This document shows positions 17,990-26,883 of a stretch of 64,000 bases of DNA, one piece after another. The notes under the pieces were generated by a model, which was not told the DNA's origin, did not search any database, and saw nothing but the letters and a program-made list of their open reading frames with translations. The DNA comes from Micromonospora luteifusca (GTDB lineage Bacteria > Actinomycetota > Actinomycetes > Mycobacteriales > Micromonosporaceae). The position numbers and the translations under genes are program-made. Location of the stretch: the NCBI RefSeq assembly GCF_016907275.1, contig NZ_JAFBBP010000001.1, positions 3,710,001 to 3,774,000 of the forward strand. Direction: 5' to 3'. The first letter of the stretch is position 1. Each line of letters starts with the position of its first letter.

Positions 17990-18817
17990 GTGACCTCTGG
18001 CGTCGCGGCCCTGTGGTCGCACCGCAACTCGCTGCGCATCCTGGTCAGGCGCGACCTGGCGGTCAAGTACCAGCAGTCGGTGCTGGGCTACTTCTGGTCG
18101 TTGATCGAGCCGCTCGGCATGGGCGCCATCTACTGGTTCGTGTTCGGGGTGCTCTACTCCCGGGACACCGGAAGGCACCTCGGCGAGGCGGCCGGGTCGT
18201 ACCCGCTGTTCCTGATCACCGGGATCTTCGCCTGGATGTGGACCAGTTCGGCGTTGAGCGAGGCGACCAACGCGCTGACCGGCCAGTCCCGGCTGATCAC
18301 CACGATGAACGTGCCGCGTCAGGTCTTCCCGATCGGCCGGGTCACCGGCCGGTTCGCCGAGTACGCTGCCGGCCTGCCGATCCTGATCGCCATCGCGGTG
18401 ATCTACGCGGTGCACGGTCGGATCCACCCGGGCTGGTCGCTGCTCTCCCTCCCGCTCGCGGTGGCGCTCCAGGCGGTTCTGTTGACCGGGCTCGCCCTGT
18501 TGCTGTCCGCGTGGAACGTGCTGATGCGCGACGTGGAACGGTTCATGCGGTTGATCATCCGGGTGCTCTTCTACGCCACGCCGATCATCTATCCGCTCAG
18601 CCTGGTGCGGGAGTCCGGCCTGCCCGGTTGGCTGAAGGTGGTGTACGAGTTGAACCCGCTGGTCGGGATCTTCCAACTGCACCACGCGATCTGGTACCCG
18701 GACGAGTTCCCGGACGCCCGGCTGCTCGCCATCACTGTCGTCGGCAGCCTGCTGGTGCTGGCCGCCGGCTGGTGGTCGTTCCGCCGGTTGGAACCCGCCG
18801 TGCTCAAGGAACTCTGA
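17990..18817 (+). CDS. Polysaccharide/teichoic acid ABC exporter, permease
   Basis: A 275-residue integral membrane protein of the ABC-2 type, TagG/Wzm group. The family start is clear: LRILVRRDLAVKYQQSVLGYFWSL is the amphipathic gate helix region, followed by six hydrophobic segments and MNVPRQVFPIGRV in the middle. The GTG start at 17990 has GGGAGG upstream. With the ATP-binding gene two bases downstream it forms a transporter that moves undecaprenyl-linked polymer across the membrane. The two downstream genes encode polymer-making enzymes, which supports wall teichoic acid or a related phosphate polymer as the cargo. Confidence 0.9.
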   Translation: MTSGVAALWSHRNSLRILVRRDLAVKYQQSVLGYFWSLIEPLGMGAIYWFVFGVLYSRDTGRHLGEAAGSYPLFLITGIFAWMWTSSALSEATNALTGQSRLITTMNVPRQVFPIGRVTGRFAEYAAGLPILIAIAVIYAVHGRIHPGWSLLSLPLAVALQAVLLTGLALLLSAWNVLMRDVERFMRLIIRVLFYATPIIYPLSLVRESGLPGWLKVVYELNPLVGIFQLHHAIWYPDEFPDARLLAITVVGSLLVLAAGWWSFRRLEPAVLKEL

Positions 18818-18818
18818 G

Positions 18819-19565
18819 ATGGCCGCGCCGATCATCGAGGCCGACGGCCTGGGCATCCGGTTCGTCCGGAACCGTCGCCGCCAACTGCGGCTGCGGGAAC
18901 TGTTCATCCACCGGGGCGGGCGTGGCGCCCTGCCGGGCCAGTTCTGGCCGCTGCGCGACGTGTCGTTCACCGTCGCGCCGGGCGAGACCATCGGAGTGAT
19001 CGGCCGCAACGGCACCGGCAAGAGCACCCTGCTGCGGCTGATCGCCGGGGTGCTCATCCCGGACGAGGGCACGATCCGGGTGCACGGTGCGGTGGCACCG
19101 TTGCTGGAGTTGTCGGCCGGTTTCTCCAACGACCTGACCGGGCGGGAGAACCTGCACCTGGTCGGTGGGCTGCACGGGCTGTCGACGAGCTATCTGAAGC
19201 GGCACTTCGACGAGATCGTCGAGTTCGCCGGTGAGCAGGTGGAGCGGGCCATCGACACGTCGGTGCGGCACTACTCGTCGGGGATGAAGGTGCGGCTGGG
19301 CTTTGCGATCATCTCGCACCTGCCGCACCCGATCCTGCTGATGGACGAGGTGACCGCGGTCGGAGACGCGGAGTTCCGCAAGAAGTGCTACGCGACAATT
19401 GATCGTCTGCTCGGGGAGGGGCGCACGCTGGTGCTGGTGTCACACAACGAAAAGGACCTGACCCGGTTCTGCCGTCGGGGGTTGTACCTCGACGCGGGCC
19501 GGTTGACGCTCGACGGCACGATCGCCGAGGCACTCGACGCGTACCACGCCGCGGTTCCGCGGTGA
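18819..19565 (+). CDS. Polysaccharide/teichoic acid ABC exporter, ATPase
   Basis: A 248-residue ABC ATPase of the TagH/Wzt group. Walker A is GRNGTGKST (62-70); the signature is YSSGMKVRLGF, with SG in place of SGG as in other TagH-type proteins; Walker B is HPILLMDEVTAVGDAEF; the switch His is in LVSHNEKDL. An N-terminal extension of about 40 residues (FVRNRRRQLRLRELFIHRGG) is the TagH-style coupling segment. There is no C-terminal carbohydrate-binding domain, so cargo recognition is probably by the permease. It starts one base after the permease stop and overlaps the next gene by four bases. Confidence 0.9.
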   Translation: MAAPIIEADGLGIRFVRNRRRQLRLRELFIHRGGRGALPGQFWPLRDVSFTVAPGETIGVIGRNGTGKSTLLRLIAGVLIPDEGTIRVHGAVAPLLELSAGFSNDLTGRENLHLVGGLHGLSTSYLKRHFDEIVEFAGEQVERAIDTSVRHYSSGMKVRLGFAIISHLPHPILLMDEVTAVGDAEFRKKCYATIDRLLGEGRTLVLVSHNEKDLTRFCRRGLYLDAGRLTLDGTIAEALDAYHAAVPR

Positions 19566-21520
19566 CGCTCGCGATCGTGCTCGCCGCCGGGACGCCCGCG
19601 GCGGGCCTGACCACCGCGACCGGCGAGTCGCTGGCCGACCGCCTGGCCGCACAGTTGCGTCGGGCCGGGGCGGACGGGGTGCGCTTCGCCGCCGACCTCG
19701 ACGAGTTGGCCGCGCTGGTCGACACCGCCACCGCGCCCGTGCTGATCACCGGAACCGACCTGGTCGCGCACACCGCCGTACTGCGACACCTGGCCACCAG
19801 CCCGGTGGGGCCGACGGTGGCGCTGGTGCTCGGCGACCCGCCGGTGCCCGGGCGGACCGCCGTCCGGGAGGAGCGCGGCCAGGTGGTCGACGCCGGGGCG
19901 GTGGACGCCCTCGACGGGGACGCCACCGCTGTGTTCGGCGGCGCACTGCGGGTCGGCGTGGACGATCTCCCGACCCTCGCCGCCGCGGCGCGGGCGGCGG
20001 GTGGCCCCGGGCCGGCCGTGGACCGGCTCTTCGCGGGCCTCGCGGCGCTCGGCACCCTGATCTTCGCCCAGCGGGTGCGCCTGCTCGTCGCGCACCGGGT
20101 CGAGGACGCCTCCGGGCTTGCCGCTGCCGAGGCGGCGGTGAACGCGGTCGACGAGGACCGGGCCGAGCTGCGGCTGTCGGTGAAGGAGAAGGACGACTTC
20201 TTCACCACCTACTTCGTCAGCACCTGGTCACCGCAGGTGGTGCGGTTGGCGGCCCGGCTCCGGCTGACACCGACCGGCGTGACGGCGATCTCGGTGCTCT
20301 TTGCGCTGGCCGCTGCGGTGCTGTTCGGGGTTGGTGGGCGACCCGCGCTGGTCAGTGGTGCGGTGCTGCTCTACCTCGGCTTCGTGCTCGACTGCGTGGA
20401 CGGCCAGTTGGCCCGCTACACCCGGCACTTCAGCGCCTGGGGCGGCTGGCTGGACACGATGGCGGACCGGGCGAAGGAATACCTGGTCTACGCCGGTCTG
20501 GGCTTCGGGGTGAGCCACGCCGGGCTGGGCAACGGTTGGGCGCTCGCGATCGCAGCGATGACGTTGCAGACCGTCCGGCACATGACCGACACCTGGTACG
20601 GGGTGCTGCACGACGAGGCGGCCCGCCGACCGCGTACGGCGACGGGGGCCGGCGGTGGGATCGGCGACCGGCTCAACGCGGCGTCGACCCGGGTGCAGGC
20701 CGACACCGGTTCGGTGTCCTACTGGCTGAAGCGGACCGTCGTCTTCCCGATCGGTGAGCGGTGGGCGCTGATCGCGCTGACCGCGGCGCTGTTCAATCCG
20801 CTGGTCAGCCTGATCGCGGTGCTGGTCTGGGGTGCGTTGGCGTTCGCGTACACCGGGGCGTTGCGGACGCTGCGTGCCCGCTGGATGTGGGTGCCGGTGC
20901 TGGACACGGTCGACGCCACCCTGCACCGCGACGACGGGCCGCTGGCCCGCCGGCTGCCGGTGGTCCGCCCGATGGGGCCGCTCACCCTGGCGGTGATCGC
21001 CGCGCTCGGCCCGGCGGTGCTGCTGGTCGCGGCGCTGCTGGGCGACGCGCCCGACGGGTTGCGTTGGGCGGTGCCGGTGGCGCTGCTGGTGCTGCTGGTC
21101 GGCGGTCTGGGCGCCGGGGCGGCGCACAACGGGCCGCTGGACTGGCTGGTGCCCGCGGCGCTGCGGGCCGCCGAGTACCTGTTCGCCATCGCGGTCGGGG
21201 TGGTCGGCGACGTGCCAGGTTGGCTGATCTTCGGGTACGTCTTCGTGCTCACCGTGCACCACTACGACCTGACCGCTCGACTGGAGAAACGGCAGGCGGC
21301 ACCGCCTCTGCACCTGGCTACGCTGGGCTGGGAGGGGCGTTCGACACTGCTGGCCCTCGCGGCGATTGGCGGCACGGCAGGTGCCGGGCTGGCTACACTC
21401 GGTGCCTACCTTCTGGTGGTTTTCGTGGTGAGCGTCGTCCTGGCCTGGTTCGTCCGACCGGCTGGTAACACGCGGGCGTCGGTCGCGCCGGTGGGCGCTG
21501 GAGGTGCCGCGCCACGCTGA
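19562..21520 (+). CDS. CDP-alcohol phosphatidyltransferase fused to a degenerate nucleotidyltransferase-like domain
   Basis: A 652-residue fusion. Residues 1-about 190 begin LAIVLAAGTPAAG, which resembles sugar-nucleotide transferases, but the GxGxR loop is degenerate, so catalysis is doubtful. The membrane enzyme follows: the full CDP-alcohol motif runs from Asp277 to Asp302 (DCVDGQLAR, then GGWLDTMAD), with the metal-binding aspartates at 277, 280, 298 and 302. About eight further helices and a LGWEGRSTLLALAAIGG segment make a C-terminal part that I associate with DUF5941. It would move a phospho-alcohol from CDP to a polyol or lipid acceptor. GTGA overlap with the ATPase and 15 bases to the TagF-like gene place it in the polymer operon. 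Substrate not readable. Confidence 0.75.
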   Translation: MTLAIVLAAGTPAAGLTTATGESLADRLAAQLRRAGADGVRFAADLDELAALVDTATAPVLITGTDLVAHTAVLRHLATSPVGPTVALVLGDPPVPGRTAVREERGQVVDAGAVDALDGDATAVFGGALRVGVDDLPTLAAAARAAGGPGPAVDRLFAGLAALGTLIFAQRVRLLVAHRVEDASGLAAAEAAVNAVDEDRAELRLSVKEKDDFFTTYFVSTWSPQVVRLAARLRLTPTGVTAISVLFALAAAVLFGVGGRPALVSGAVLLYLGFVLDCVDGQLARYTRHFSAWGGWLDTMADRAKEYLVYAGLGFGVSHAGLGNGWALAIAAMTLQTVRHMTDTWYGVLHDEAARRPRTATGAGGGIGDRLNAASTRVQADTGSVSYWLKRTVVFPIGERWALIALTAALFNPLVSLIAVLVWGALAFAYTGALRTLRARWMWVPVLDTVDATLHRDDGPLARRLPVVRPMGPLTLAVIAALGPAVLLVAALLGDAPDGLRWAVPVALLVLLVGGLGAGAAHNGPLDWLVPAALRAAEYLFAIAVGVVGDVPGWLIFGYVFVLTVHHYDLTARLEKRQAAPPLHLATLGWEGRSTLLALAAIGGTAGAGLATLGAYLLVVFVVSVVLAWFVRPAGNTRASVAPVGAGGAAPR

Positions 21521-21535
21521 CGGAGGGACGGCCGG

Positions 21536-23746
21536 GTGACCCTGATCAGTTTCGTGGTACCGGCCTTCCGGGTGCAGGGATACCTGCGCGAATGCCTGGA
21601 CTCCATCCTCGGTCAGCCGGAGACCGACATCGAGGTGATCGCCGTCGACGACTGCTCGCCGGATGCCAGTGGCGACATCATCGACGAGTACGCGGCCCGC
21701 GACCAGCGGGTCCACTCGGTCCGGCTGCCGGAGAACGTGGGCCTCGGTCCAGCCCGCAACATCGGGCTGGACCGGGCCGTCGGCGAGTACGTGTGGTTCA
21801 TCGACGGTGACGACTGGCTGGCGCCGGAGTGCCTGACGGAGGTCGCCGAGCGGTTGCGCGGCACCCGGCCGGACGTGCTGCTGGTCGATCATGTCCGCAC
21901 CCACTGGAACGACACCGCCACCCGCAGTGCGATGGCCGAGGTGTTTCCGGAGTCACCCGGCACGGGCACCTTCCAGCTGCGGGACCGGCCGGAGGCGATG
22001 CGACTGCTGCACACCGCGTGGAACCGGCTGGTCCGCCGGGAGTTCCTGGTCGACCTGGGACTGCGCTTCGCGCCGGGCTGGTACGAGGACGTCTCGTTCA
22101 GCTACCCGGTCCTGATGGCGGCGCAGCGGATCGGCGTACTGGATCGGGTCTGCGTCAACTACCGGCAACGCCGCGCCGGTGCGATCACCCGGACCCGGGG
22201 GGACCGGCACTTCGAGGTCTTCCCCCAGTGGCACCGGGTCTTCCACCTGATGGATTCGTGGGGTTCGGCGACGGACGCCCTGCGGCCGGCGGTCTTCGAG
22301 CGGATGATCTGGCACTACCTGACCGTGCTCGGCAACGGCCAGCGGATCGCTCCGGAGTTGCGGCAGGCGTTCTTCGCGCAGATAACCGCCGACTACGAAC
22401 GCTGGCTGCCGCCCGGGGGCTATCCGGTGCCCGACGGCGTGGAGGGGATCAAGCACCGGCTCGTCGCCGCCGGCCGCTGGCGCACCTTCAGCGCGTTACG
22501 GACCGCCGGCCGGGCCCGCGACACCGCCCGCAGGAAGGCCCGCTCCGCCCGGCGCCGGGTCGGCCCGGTTGCTCGGCGCGGTGCCCGGCTGACCCGCGAC
22601 GGTCTGCTGCGCGAGTACTACCGCGCCGAACTGCATCGGCCGATCGATCCGACACTCGCGGTGTACGCCTCCTACTGGTACCGGGGATACTCCTGCAACC
22701 CGGCGGCGATCTACGAGATTGCCCGGCAGTTGGCGCCGGGGGTGCGCGGGGTGTGGATCGTGCGTCGGGACCGGGTGGACACCGTGCCGACCGGGGTGGA
22801 GTACGTGGTCGCGGGCACCCCGGCGTACTTCCGGGTGCTCGCCCGCGCCCGGTGGCTGATCAACAACGTCAACTTTCCGGACTTCGTCCGGAAGCGACCC
22901 GAGCAGGTGCACCTGCAGACCCACCACGGCACACCCGTGAAAGTGATGGGCCTGGATCAGCAGCGCTACCCGATCGGCGCGGGCCGGATGGACTTCGCCG
23001 GGCTGCTGCGCCGGGTGGACCGCTGGGACTACAGCGTCAGCGCGAACAGCTTCTCCACCCAGATGTGGGACCGGGCGTACCCGGCCACCTACACGACCCT
23101 GGAGGTGGGCTACCCGCGCAACGACCGCCTGGTCACCGCCGGCCCGGACGAGGTGCGCCGGCTACGCGCGGAGTTCGGCCTCGGCCCCGACGAGCAGGTC
23201 GTCCTGTACGCCCCGACGCACCGCGAGCATCTCCCCGGCTACCGGCCGCCCTTCGACCCGGACCGGTTCGTGCGGGCGCTGGGTGACTCGGGTCGGCTGC
23301 TGATGCGCAGCCACTACTTCCACGATCGTGATCGGCGTCCCGGCCGGCCGGTGGACTGGGAGCGGGTTCGCGATGTCAGCGGCTACCAGCGGGTGGAGGA
23401 TCTCTACCTGATGGCGGACGTGCTGGTCACCGACTATTCGTCGGCGATGTTCGACTATGCGGTGCTGGACCGGCCCATCGTTCTCTACACCCCGGACTGG
23501 GAGGCGTACCGGCTGGCCCGGGGTGTCTACTTCGACGTGACGGCCGAGCCGCCCGGCGCGGTAGCCACCACCTTCGCTGATCTGCTCGACCTGTTCCGTA
23601 CCGACGCCGTGCGCTCGGAGGCGGCGACCAAGGCGCGCGAGCATTTCCGGGGCAGGTTCTGCACATTGGACGACGGGCGGGCGGCCGAGCGGGTGGTGCG
23701 CCAGGTGTTCCTGGGGGAGCCGAGCGAGCAATCATCGCGCTGCTGA
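21536..23746 (+). CDS. Glycosyltransferase family 2 fused to CDP-glycerol glycerophosphotransferase (TagF-like)
   Basis: A 736-residue fusion of two polymer-forming enzymes. Residues 1-about 230 are a GT-A fold GT2 domain: ISFVVPAFRVQGYLRECLDS, VIAVDDCSPDASGDI, and the metal-binding DGDDWL. From about residue 360 comes a TagF/TagB-type domain, with NNVNFPDFVRKRPEQVHLQT, the catalytic-type HHGTPVKVMG (His463-464), YSVSANSFST, VLYAPTHREH, and TDYSSAMFDYAVLDRPIVLY. It would add glycerol phosphate (or ribitol phosphate) and a sugar to a growing wall polymer. GTG 21536 is the start. It is the last gene of the operon. Confidence 0.9.
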   Translation: MTLISFVVPAFRVQGYLRECLDSILGQPETDIEVIAVDDCSPDASGDIIDEYAARDQRVHSVRLPENVGLGPARNIGLDRAVGEYVWFIDGDDWLAPECLTEVAERLRGTRPDVLLVDHVRTHWNDTATRSAMAEVFPESPGTGTFQLRDRPEAMRLLHTAWNRLVRREFLVDLGLRFAPGWYEDVSFSYPVLMAAQRIGVLDRVCVNYRQRRAGAITRTRGDRHFEVFPQWHRVFHLMDSWGSATDALRPAVFERMIWHYLTVLGNGQRIAPELRQAFFAQITADYERWLPPGGYPVPDGVEGIKHRLVAAGRWRTFSALRTAGRARDTARRKARSARRRVGPVARRGARLTRDGLLREYYRAELHRPIDPTLAVYASYWYRGYSCNPAAIYEIARQLAPGVRGVWIVRRDRVDTVPTGVEYVVAGTPAYFRVLARARWLINNVNFPDFVRKRPEQVHLQTHHGTPVKVMGLDQQRYPIGAGRMDFAGLLRRVDRWDYSVSANSFSTQMWDRAYPATYTTLEVGYPRNDRLVTAGPDEVRRLRAEFGLGPDEQVVLYAPTHREHLPGYRPPFDPDRFVRALGDSGRLLMRSHYFHDRDRRPGRPVDWERVRDVSGYQRVEDLYLMADVLVTDYSSAMFDYAVLDRPIVLYTPDWEAYRLARGVYFDVTAEPPGAVATTFADLLDLFRTDAVRSEAATKAREHFRGRFCTLDDGRAAERVVRQVFLGEPSEQSSRC

Positions 23747-23868
23747 TCGCGCCTATTGTCGTGTAATAGCAGCGTCATTTGCCGAACATAAGACGTTTAC
23801 CCGATGTGCTAAACCGATGATCCTGGTCACAGTCTTCTGGGGTTTGGCAACGACCGGGGGAGGCGTCG

Positions 23869-25170
23869 GTGAGCACCGTCACGCTCAAGGATGTGACGAA
23901 GGTCTTCAGGGATGGCACGCTGGCCGTCGACAGCATCAACCTGGATGTGAACGACGGCGAGTTCATGGTGCTGCTGGGGCCGTCCGGCTGTGGCAAGTCC
24001 ACGGTGCTGCGGATGATCGCCGGGTTGGAGGATCCGACCACGGGCGCGGTCATGCTCGACGGGGAGTTGGCGAACGACCTGCCTCCACGGGATCGCAAGA
24101 TCGCTATGGTCTTCCAGGATTTCGCGCTCTACCCGCACATGACCGTCGGCGACAACATCGCCTTTCCGCTGCGACTGGCCGGGGTGGAGCCGGAACCGCG
24201 CGGTGAGCGCGTCGGCGACGTGGCCAGTGCGCTGGGCATCGGTGACGTGTTGGCCCGCAAGCCGGGTCAGCTCTCCGGCGGGCAGCGCCAGCGGGTCGCG
24301 ATGGGCCGGGCGATCGTCCGTCGGCCCGGCCTGTTCCTCATGGACGAGCCGCTTTCCAACCTGGACAGCGGCCTCCGCGCCGAACTGCGCGCGGAGATCT
24401 CGGGCCTGACCCGGGAGTTGGGCGTCACCACCGTCTACGTCACCCACGACCAGGCCGAGGCACTCACCATGGCTGACCGGGTGGCCATCATGCGTCGGGG
24501 CGTGCTCCAGGACGTGGGCACACCCACCCAGGTGTACGGCCGGCCGGCGACGCTCTACGTGGCCGCCTTCCTGGGCAGCCCACGGATGAACCTGCTGGAG
24601 GCGTCGGTCTACGTCCACCTCGACCGGTACGTCACGCTCAACCTCGGTGAGCAGTCGCTCTACCTGCCCTGGAACGACATTCGCAGTCGGGCCGTCGCGC
24701 ACTACCACGGTGAGCGGATCGTGGTCGGCATGCGAGCCGAGGCGCTCACCCCGGTCGCCCCGGACAGCCCCGGCGACGTGCTGCGCGGGCGGATCCGCTA
24801 CCTGGAGCACCACGGGCACGAGTCGCTGGCGTTCCTCGACATCGGCGCGACCGCCATCATGGTCGACGAGATGGGTGCGCCACTCGAACCGCCGCCGGTG
24901 GGTCAGCGTGGTTTGCGTCGGTTCGGCTCGGTGATGCAGCGACTCACCGGCAAGCCGGTGGAGCCGATGGATGTCCCGAGCGGCGGTGGCACCCAGACCA
25001 GCGTGCTTCCCGATCCGGGTCGGCACCACCGCCGCCCGGCGGAGCTGGCGGTGCGGCTGGCACCGTACCCGGCGGTCAGCGCCGGTCACTCGCTCGCCGT
25101 CTCGGTGCGGATGGACGCACTGCACTTCTTCGACGAGCGTGGCGCCCGGATCGACGTGGGTTGGCGTTGA
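23869..25170 (+). CDS. Sugar ABC transporter ATPase, orphan MsiK/UgpC-like
   Basis: A 433-residue ABC ATPase with C-terminal OB/TOBE domains, typical of carbohydrate importers (CUT1 class). Walker A is GPSGCGKST (37-45), Q-loop in VFQDFALYPHM, signature LSGGQRQRVAMGRA, Walker B FLMDEPLSNLD and switch VYVTHDQAEA. The C-terminal half (DALHFFDERGARIDV) is the TOBE region, which binds regulators in relatives. No permease or binding-protein genes lie next to it, so it resembles the streptomycete MsiK, which energises several sugar permeases encoded elsewhere. GTG 23869 with GGGGGAGG upstream. The extended segment at 340-390 rich in Pro/Gly/Arg is unusual. Confidence 0.85.
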   Translation: MSTVTLKDVTKVFRDGTLAVDSINLDVNDGEFMVLLGPSGCGKSTVLRMIAGLEDPTTGAVMLDGELANDLPPRDRKIAMVFQDFALYPHMTVGDNIAFPLRLAGVEPEPRGERVGDVASALGIGDVLARKPGQLSGGQRQRVAMGRAIVRRPGLFLMDEPLSNLDSGLRAELRAEISGLTRELGVTTVYVTHDQAEALTMADRVAIMRRGVLQDVGTPTQVYGRPATLYVAAFLGSPRMNLLEASVYVHLDRYVTLNLGEQSLYLPWNDIRSRAVAHYHGERIVVGMRAEALTPVAPDSPGDVLRGRIRYLEHHGHESLAFLDIGATAIMVDEMGAPLEPPPVGQRGLRRFGSVMQRLTGKPVEPMDVPSGGGTQTSVLPDPGRHHRRPAELAVRLAPYPAVSAGHSLAVSVRMDALHFFDERGARIDVGWR

Positions 25171-25263
25171 CGACTCGCCGGAGCGGGGTGGCGGGCGTGC
25201 CACCCGGTGTCCTACCGTCTGCCCACCCAGTCCACTGTGAAAACCACCGAGAGGGGTGCACCC

Positions 25264-26295
25264 GTGTCGGGTGACCGTCCCAGCCCGCTCGTCATCGAGC
25301 GCATCCTGAGGGATCGCGTAGGCATCTGGCAGCAGGTCGTGGCCGAGCGTGACCTCAACGCGTTGACCGGGCGGATGCTGGCCAGTTCCGCCATCGCGCT
25401 GGCCTGCTACGGGGCGGTGCTGGGTGCCTTCCACAGCCCGCTGATGGCCCTGACGTCGGCGCTGAAGCTGCCACTGCTGTTCCTGGTCACGTTGGCCATC
25501 TGCCTGCCCACGCTCTACCTGTTCAACCTGGTCTTCGGTGCCCGGCTCTCGGTGCGTCAGTCGTTGGCGCTGGTGATGGTGGCGATCACGGTCACCTCGA
25601 TGCTCGCGGTGGCGTTCGCGCCGATCAGCCTCTTCTTCCTGATCACCGCGCCCGACTACGGGTTCTTCAAGCTGCTCAACGTGGCGATCCTGACCCTGTC
25701 GGCGTTGGTCGGGCTGCGCTTCCTGACCGGCGGGATGCAGGTGCTCAACGACCACGGTCTGCTCGCTCCCGAGGTTGCCAAGGCCCAGGTCCACACGCAG
25801 GCTGTGCCCGTGACGGCGCCGGCCGCGATGCCTGCCGCGCCGACGCCGGCTGCGGTGCCCGCCGCCGCCGCGCCGGCTGTCGCGCCGGTCGCCGGTCAGA
25901 GTGCCGAGCCGGTCGCCGTGCCAGCCGGACCTCCGGTGGCTGAGTCGACCCCGAACGGGGCCACGACCACTGCGCCGGTGCCGGCTCACGTTCCGGCGCA
26001 GTGGAGCGGCCAGCCGGCCGGTGCCCCGTTCGCGCCCGGTCACCCGGTGCCGCCCGGCTACCCGGTGGCGCAACGCCCGTGGGGCACGCCGCCGGTGCGA
26101 CGGGGCGAACCGACGCAGCGGCCGGCCAGCATGACCCTGCTCTACATCTGGATCCTGCTCTTCGGCTTCGTCGGCACCCAGCTGGCGTGGACGCTGCGCC
26201 CGTTCTTCGGCGACCCGGGCCAGGATTTCGCCTTCTTCCGCAGCATCGACGGCAACTTCTACGCGGAGATCCTGCGGACGATCGCCAACCTCTGA
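25264..26295 (+). CDS. Membrane protein with Pro/Ala-rich linker
   Basis: A 343-residue protein of unknown function. After a soluble N-terminus of about 40 residues (SPLVIERILRDRVGIWQQVV) come about four hydrophobic helices (residues 40-165), then a 110-residue Ala/Pro/Val linker, and one more helix near the C-terminus (LLYIWILLFGFVGTQLAWTL) followed by a polar tail FFGDPGQDFAFFRSIDGNFY. GTG 25264 with GAGAGGGG upstream is chosen over the GTG at 25207. I believe similar proteins exist in Micromonosporaceae but can give no name. It lies behind the orphan ABC ATPase on the same strand. Confidence 0.65.
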   Translation: MSGDRPSPLVIERILRDRVGIWQQVVAERDLNALTGRMLASSAIALACYGAVLGAFHSPLMALTSALKLPLLFLVTLAICLPTLYLFNLVFGARLSVRQSLALVMVAITVTSMLAVAFAPISLFFLITAPDYGFFKLLNVAILTLSALVGLRFLTGGMQVLNDHGLLAPEVAKAQVHTQAVPVTAPAAMPAAPTPAAVPAAAAPAVAPVAGQSAEPVAVPAGPPVAESTPNGATTTAPVPAHVPAQWSGQPAGAPFAPGHPVPPGYPVAQRPWGTPPVRRGEPTQRPASMTLLYIWILLFGFVGTQLAWTLRPFFGDPGQDFAFFRSIDGNFYAEILRTIANL

Positions 26296-26359
26296 GCACC
26301 GGCCAAGAGCGGGGAAATCCCTGCTTGCTGGCCTGATTACCGACGAGTAACGTCAGGTC

Positions 26360-26824
26360 ATGACCACCGATTCCCGCCAGGTGACGACCGGCATGCTCGA
26401 AGCGGTGCCCTTCGCCCGTACGCTCGGCTTCGAATTCGTCGAGGTGGCGCCCGAGGCGAAGGGCGGGGTCCGGGCAGTCGTCCGGATGCCCGACTCGTCA
26501 GCCACCCACAACCACCTCGGTGGCCCGCACGCAGGCGCCATCTTCACCCTCGGCGAGACCGCCTCCGGCGCGGTCGTGCTGGCCGCCTTCGGGCAGCTGC
26601 TCGACCGGGCCGTGCCGCTCGCCGTCCGGGCCGAGATCGCCTACCGCAAGCTCGCCATGGGCCCGGTGCTGGCCACCGCGCGACTCGTCCGGCCGGCCCT
26701 CGACGTGATCGAGGAGCTGGAGTCCGGCCGGCGGCCGGAGTTCGAAGTCGAGGTGGAGATCGCGACCGAGGACGGCCAAACCACCTCGGTCATGACCGTG
26801 GTTTGGACGCTGCGACCGAACTGA
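26360..26824 (+). CDS. Hotdog-fold thioesterase (DUF4442/PaaI-like)
   Basis: A 154-residue protein of the hotdog superfamily, similar to PaaI/YiiD-C/DUF4442 thioesterases that hydrolyse acyl-CoA or acyl-ACP. The middle of the fold reads THNHLGGPHAGAIFTLGETA, with the helix carrying the usual His-Gly-Gly-type active region, and later AVPLAVRAEIAYRKLAMGP. The start at 26360 has weak ribosome-site support (GAGTAACGTCAGG). A single-gene unit between the membrane protein and the sugar phosphorylase pair. Substrate is unknown. Confidence 0.75.
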   Translation: MTTDSRQVTTGMLEAVPFARTLGFEFVEVAPEAKGGVRAVVRMPDSSATHNHLGGPHAGAIFTLGETASGAVVLAAFGQLLDRAVPLAVRAEIAYRKLAMGPVLATARLVRPALDVIEELESGRRPEFEVEVEIATEDGQTTSVMTVVWTLRPN

Positions 26825-26883
26825 ACCGGGCGGGGGCGGCGGAAACGGGTTTGCGGACCCGACAGGGTGGATAGATTCGTACC

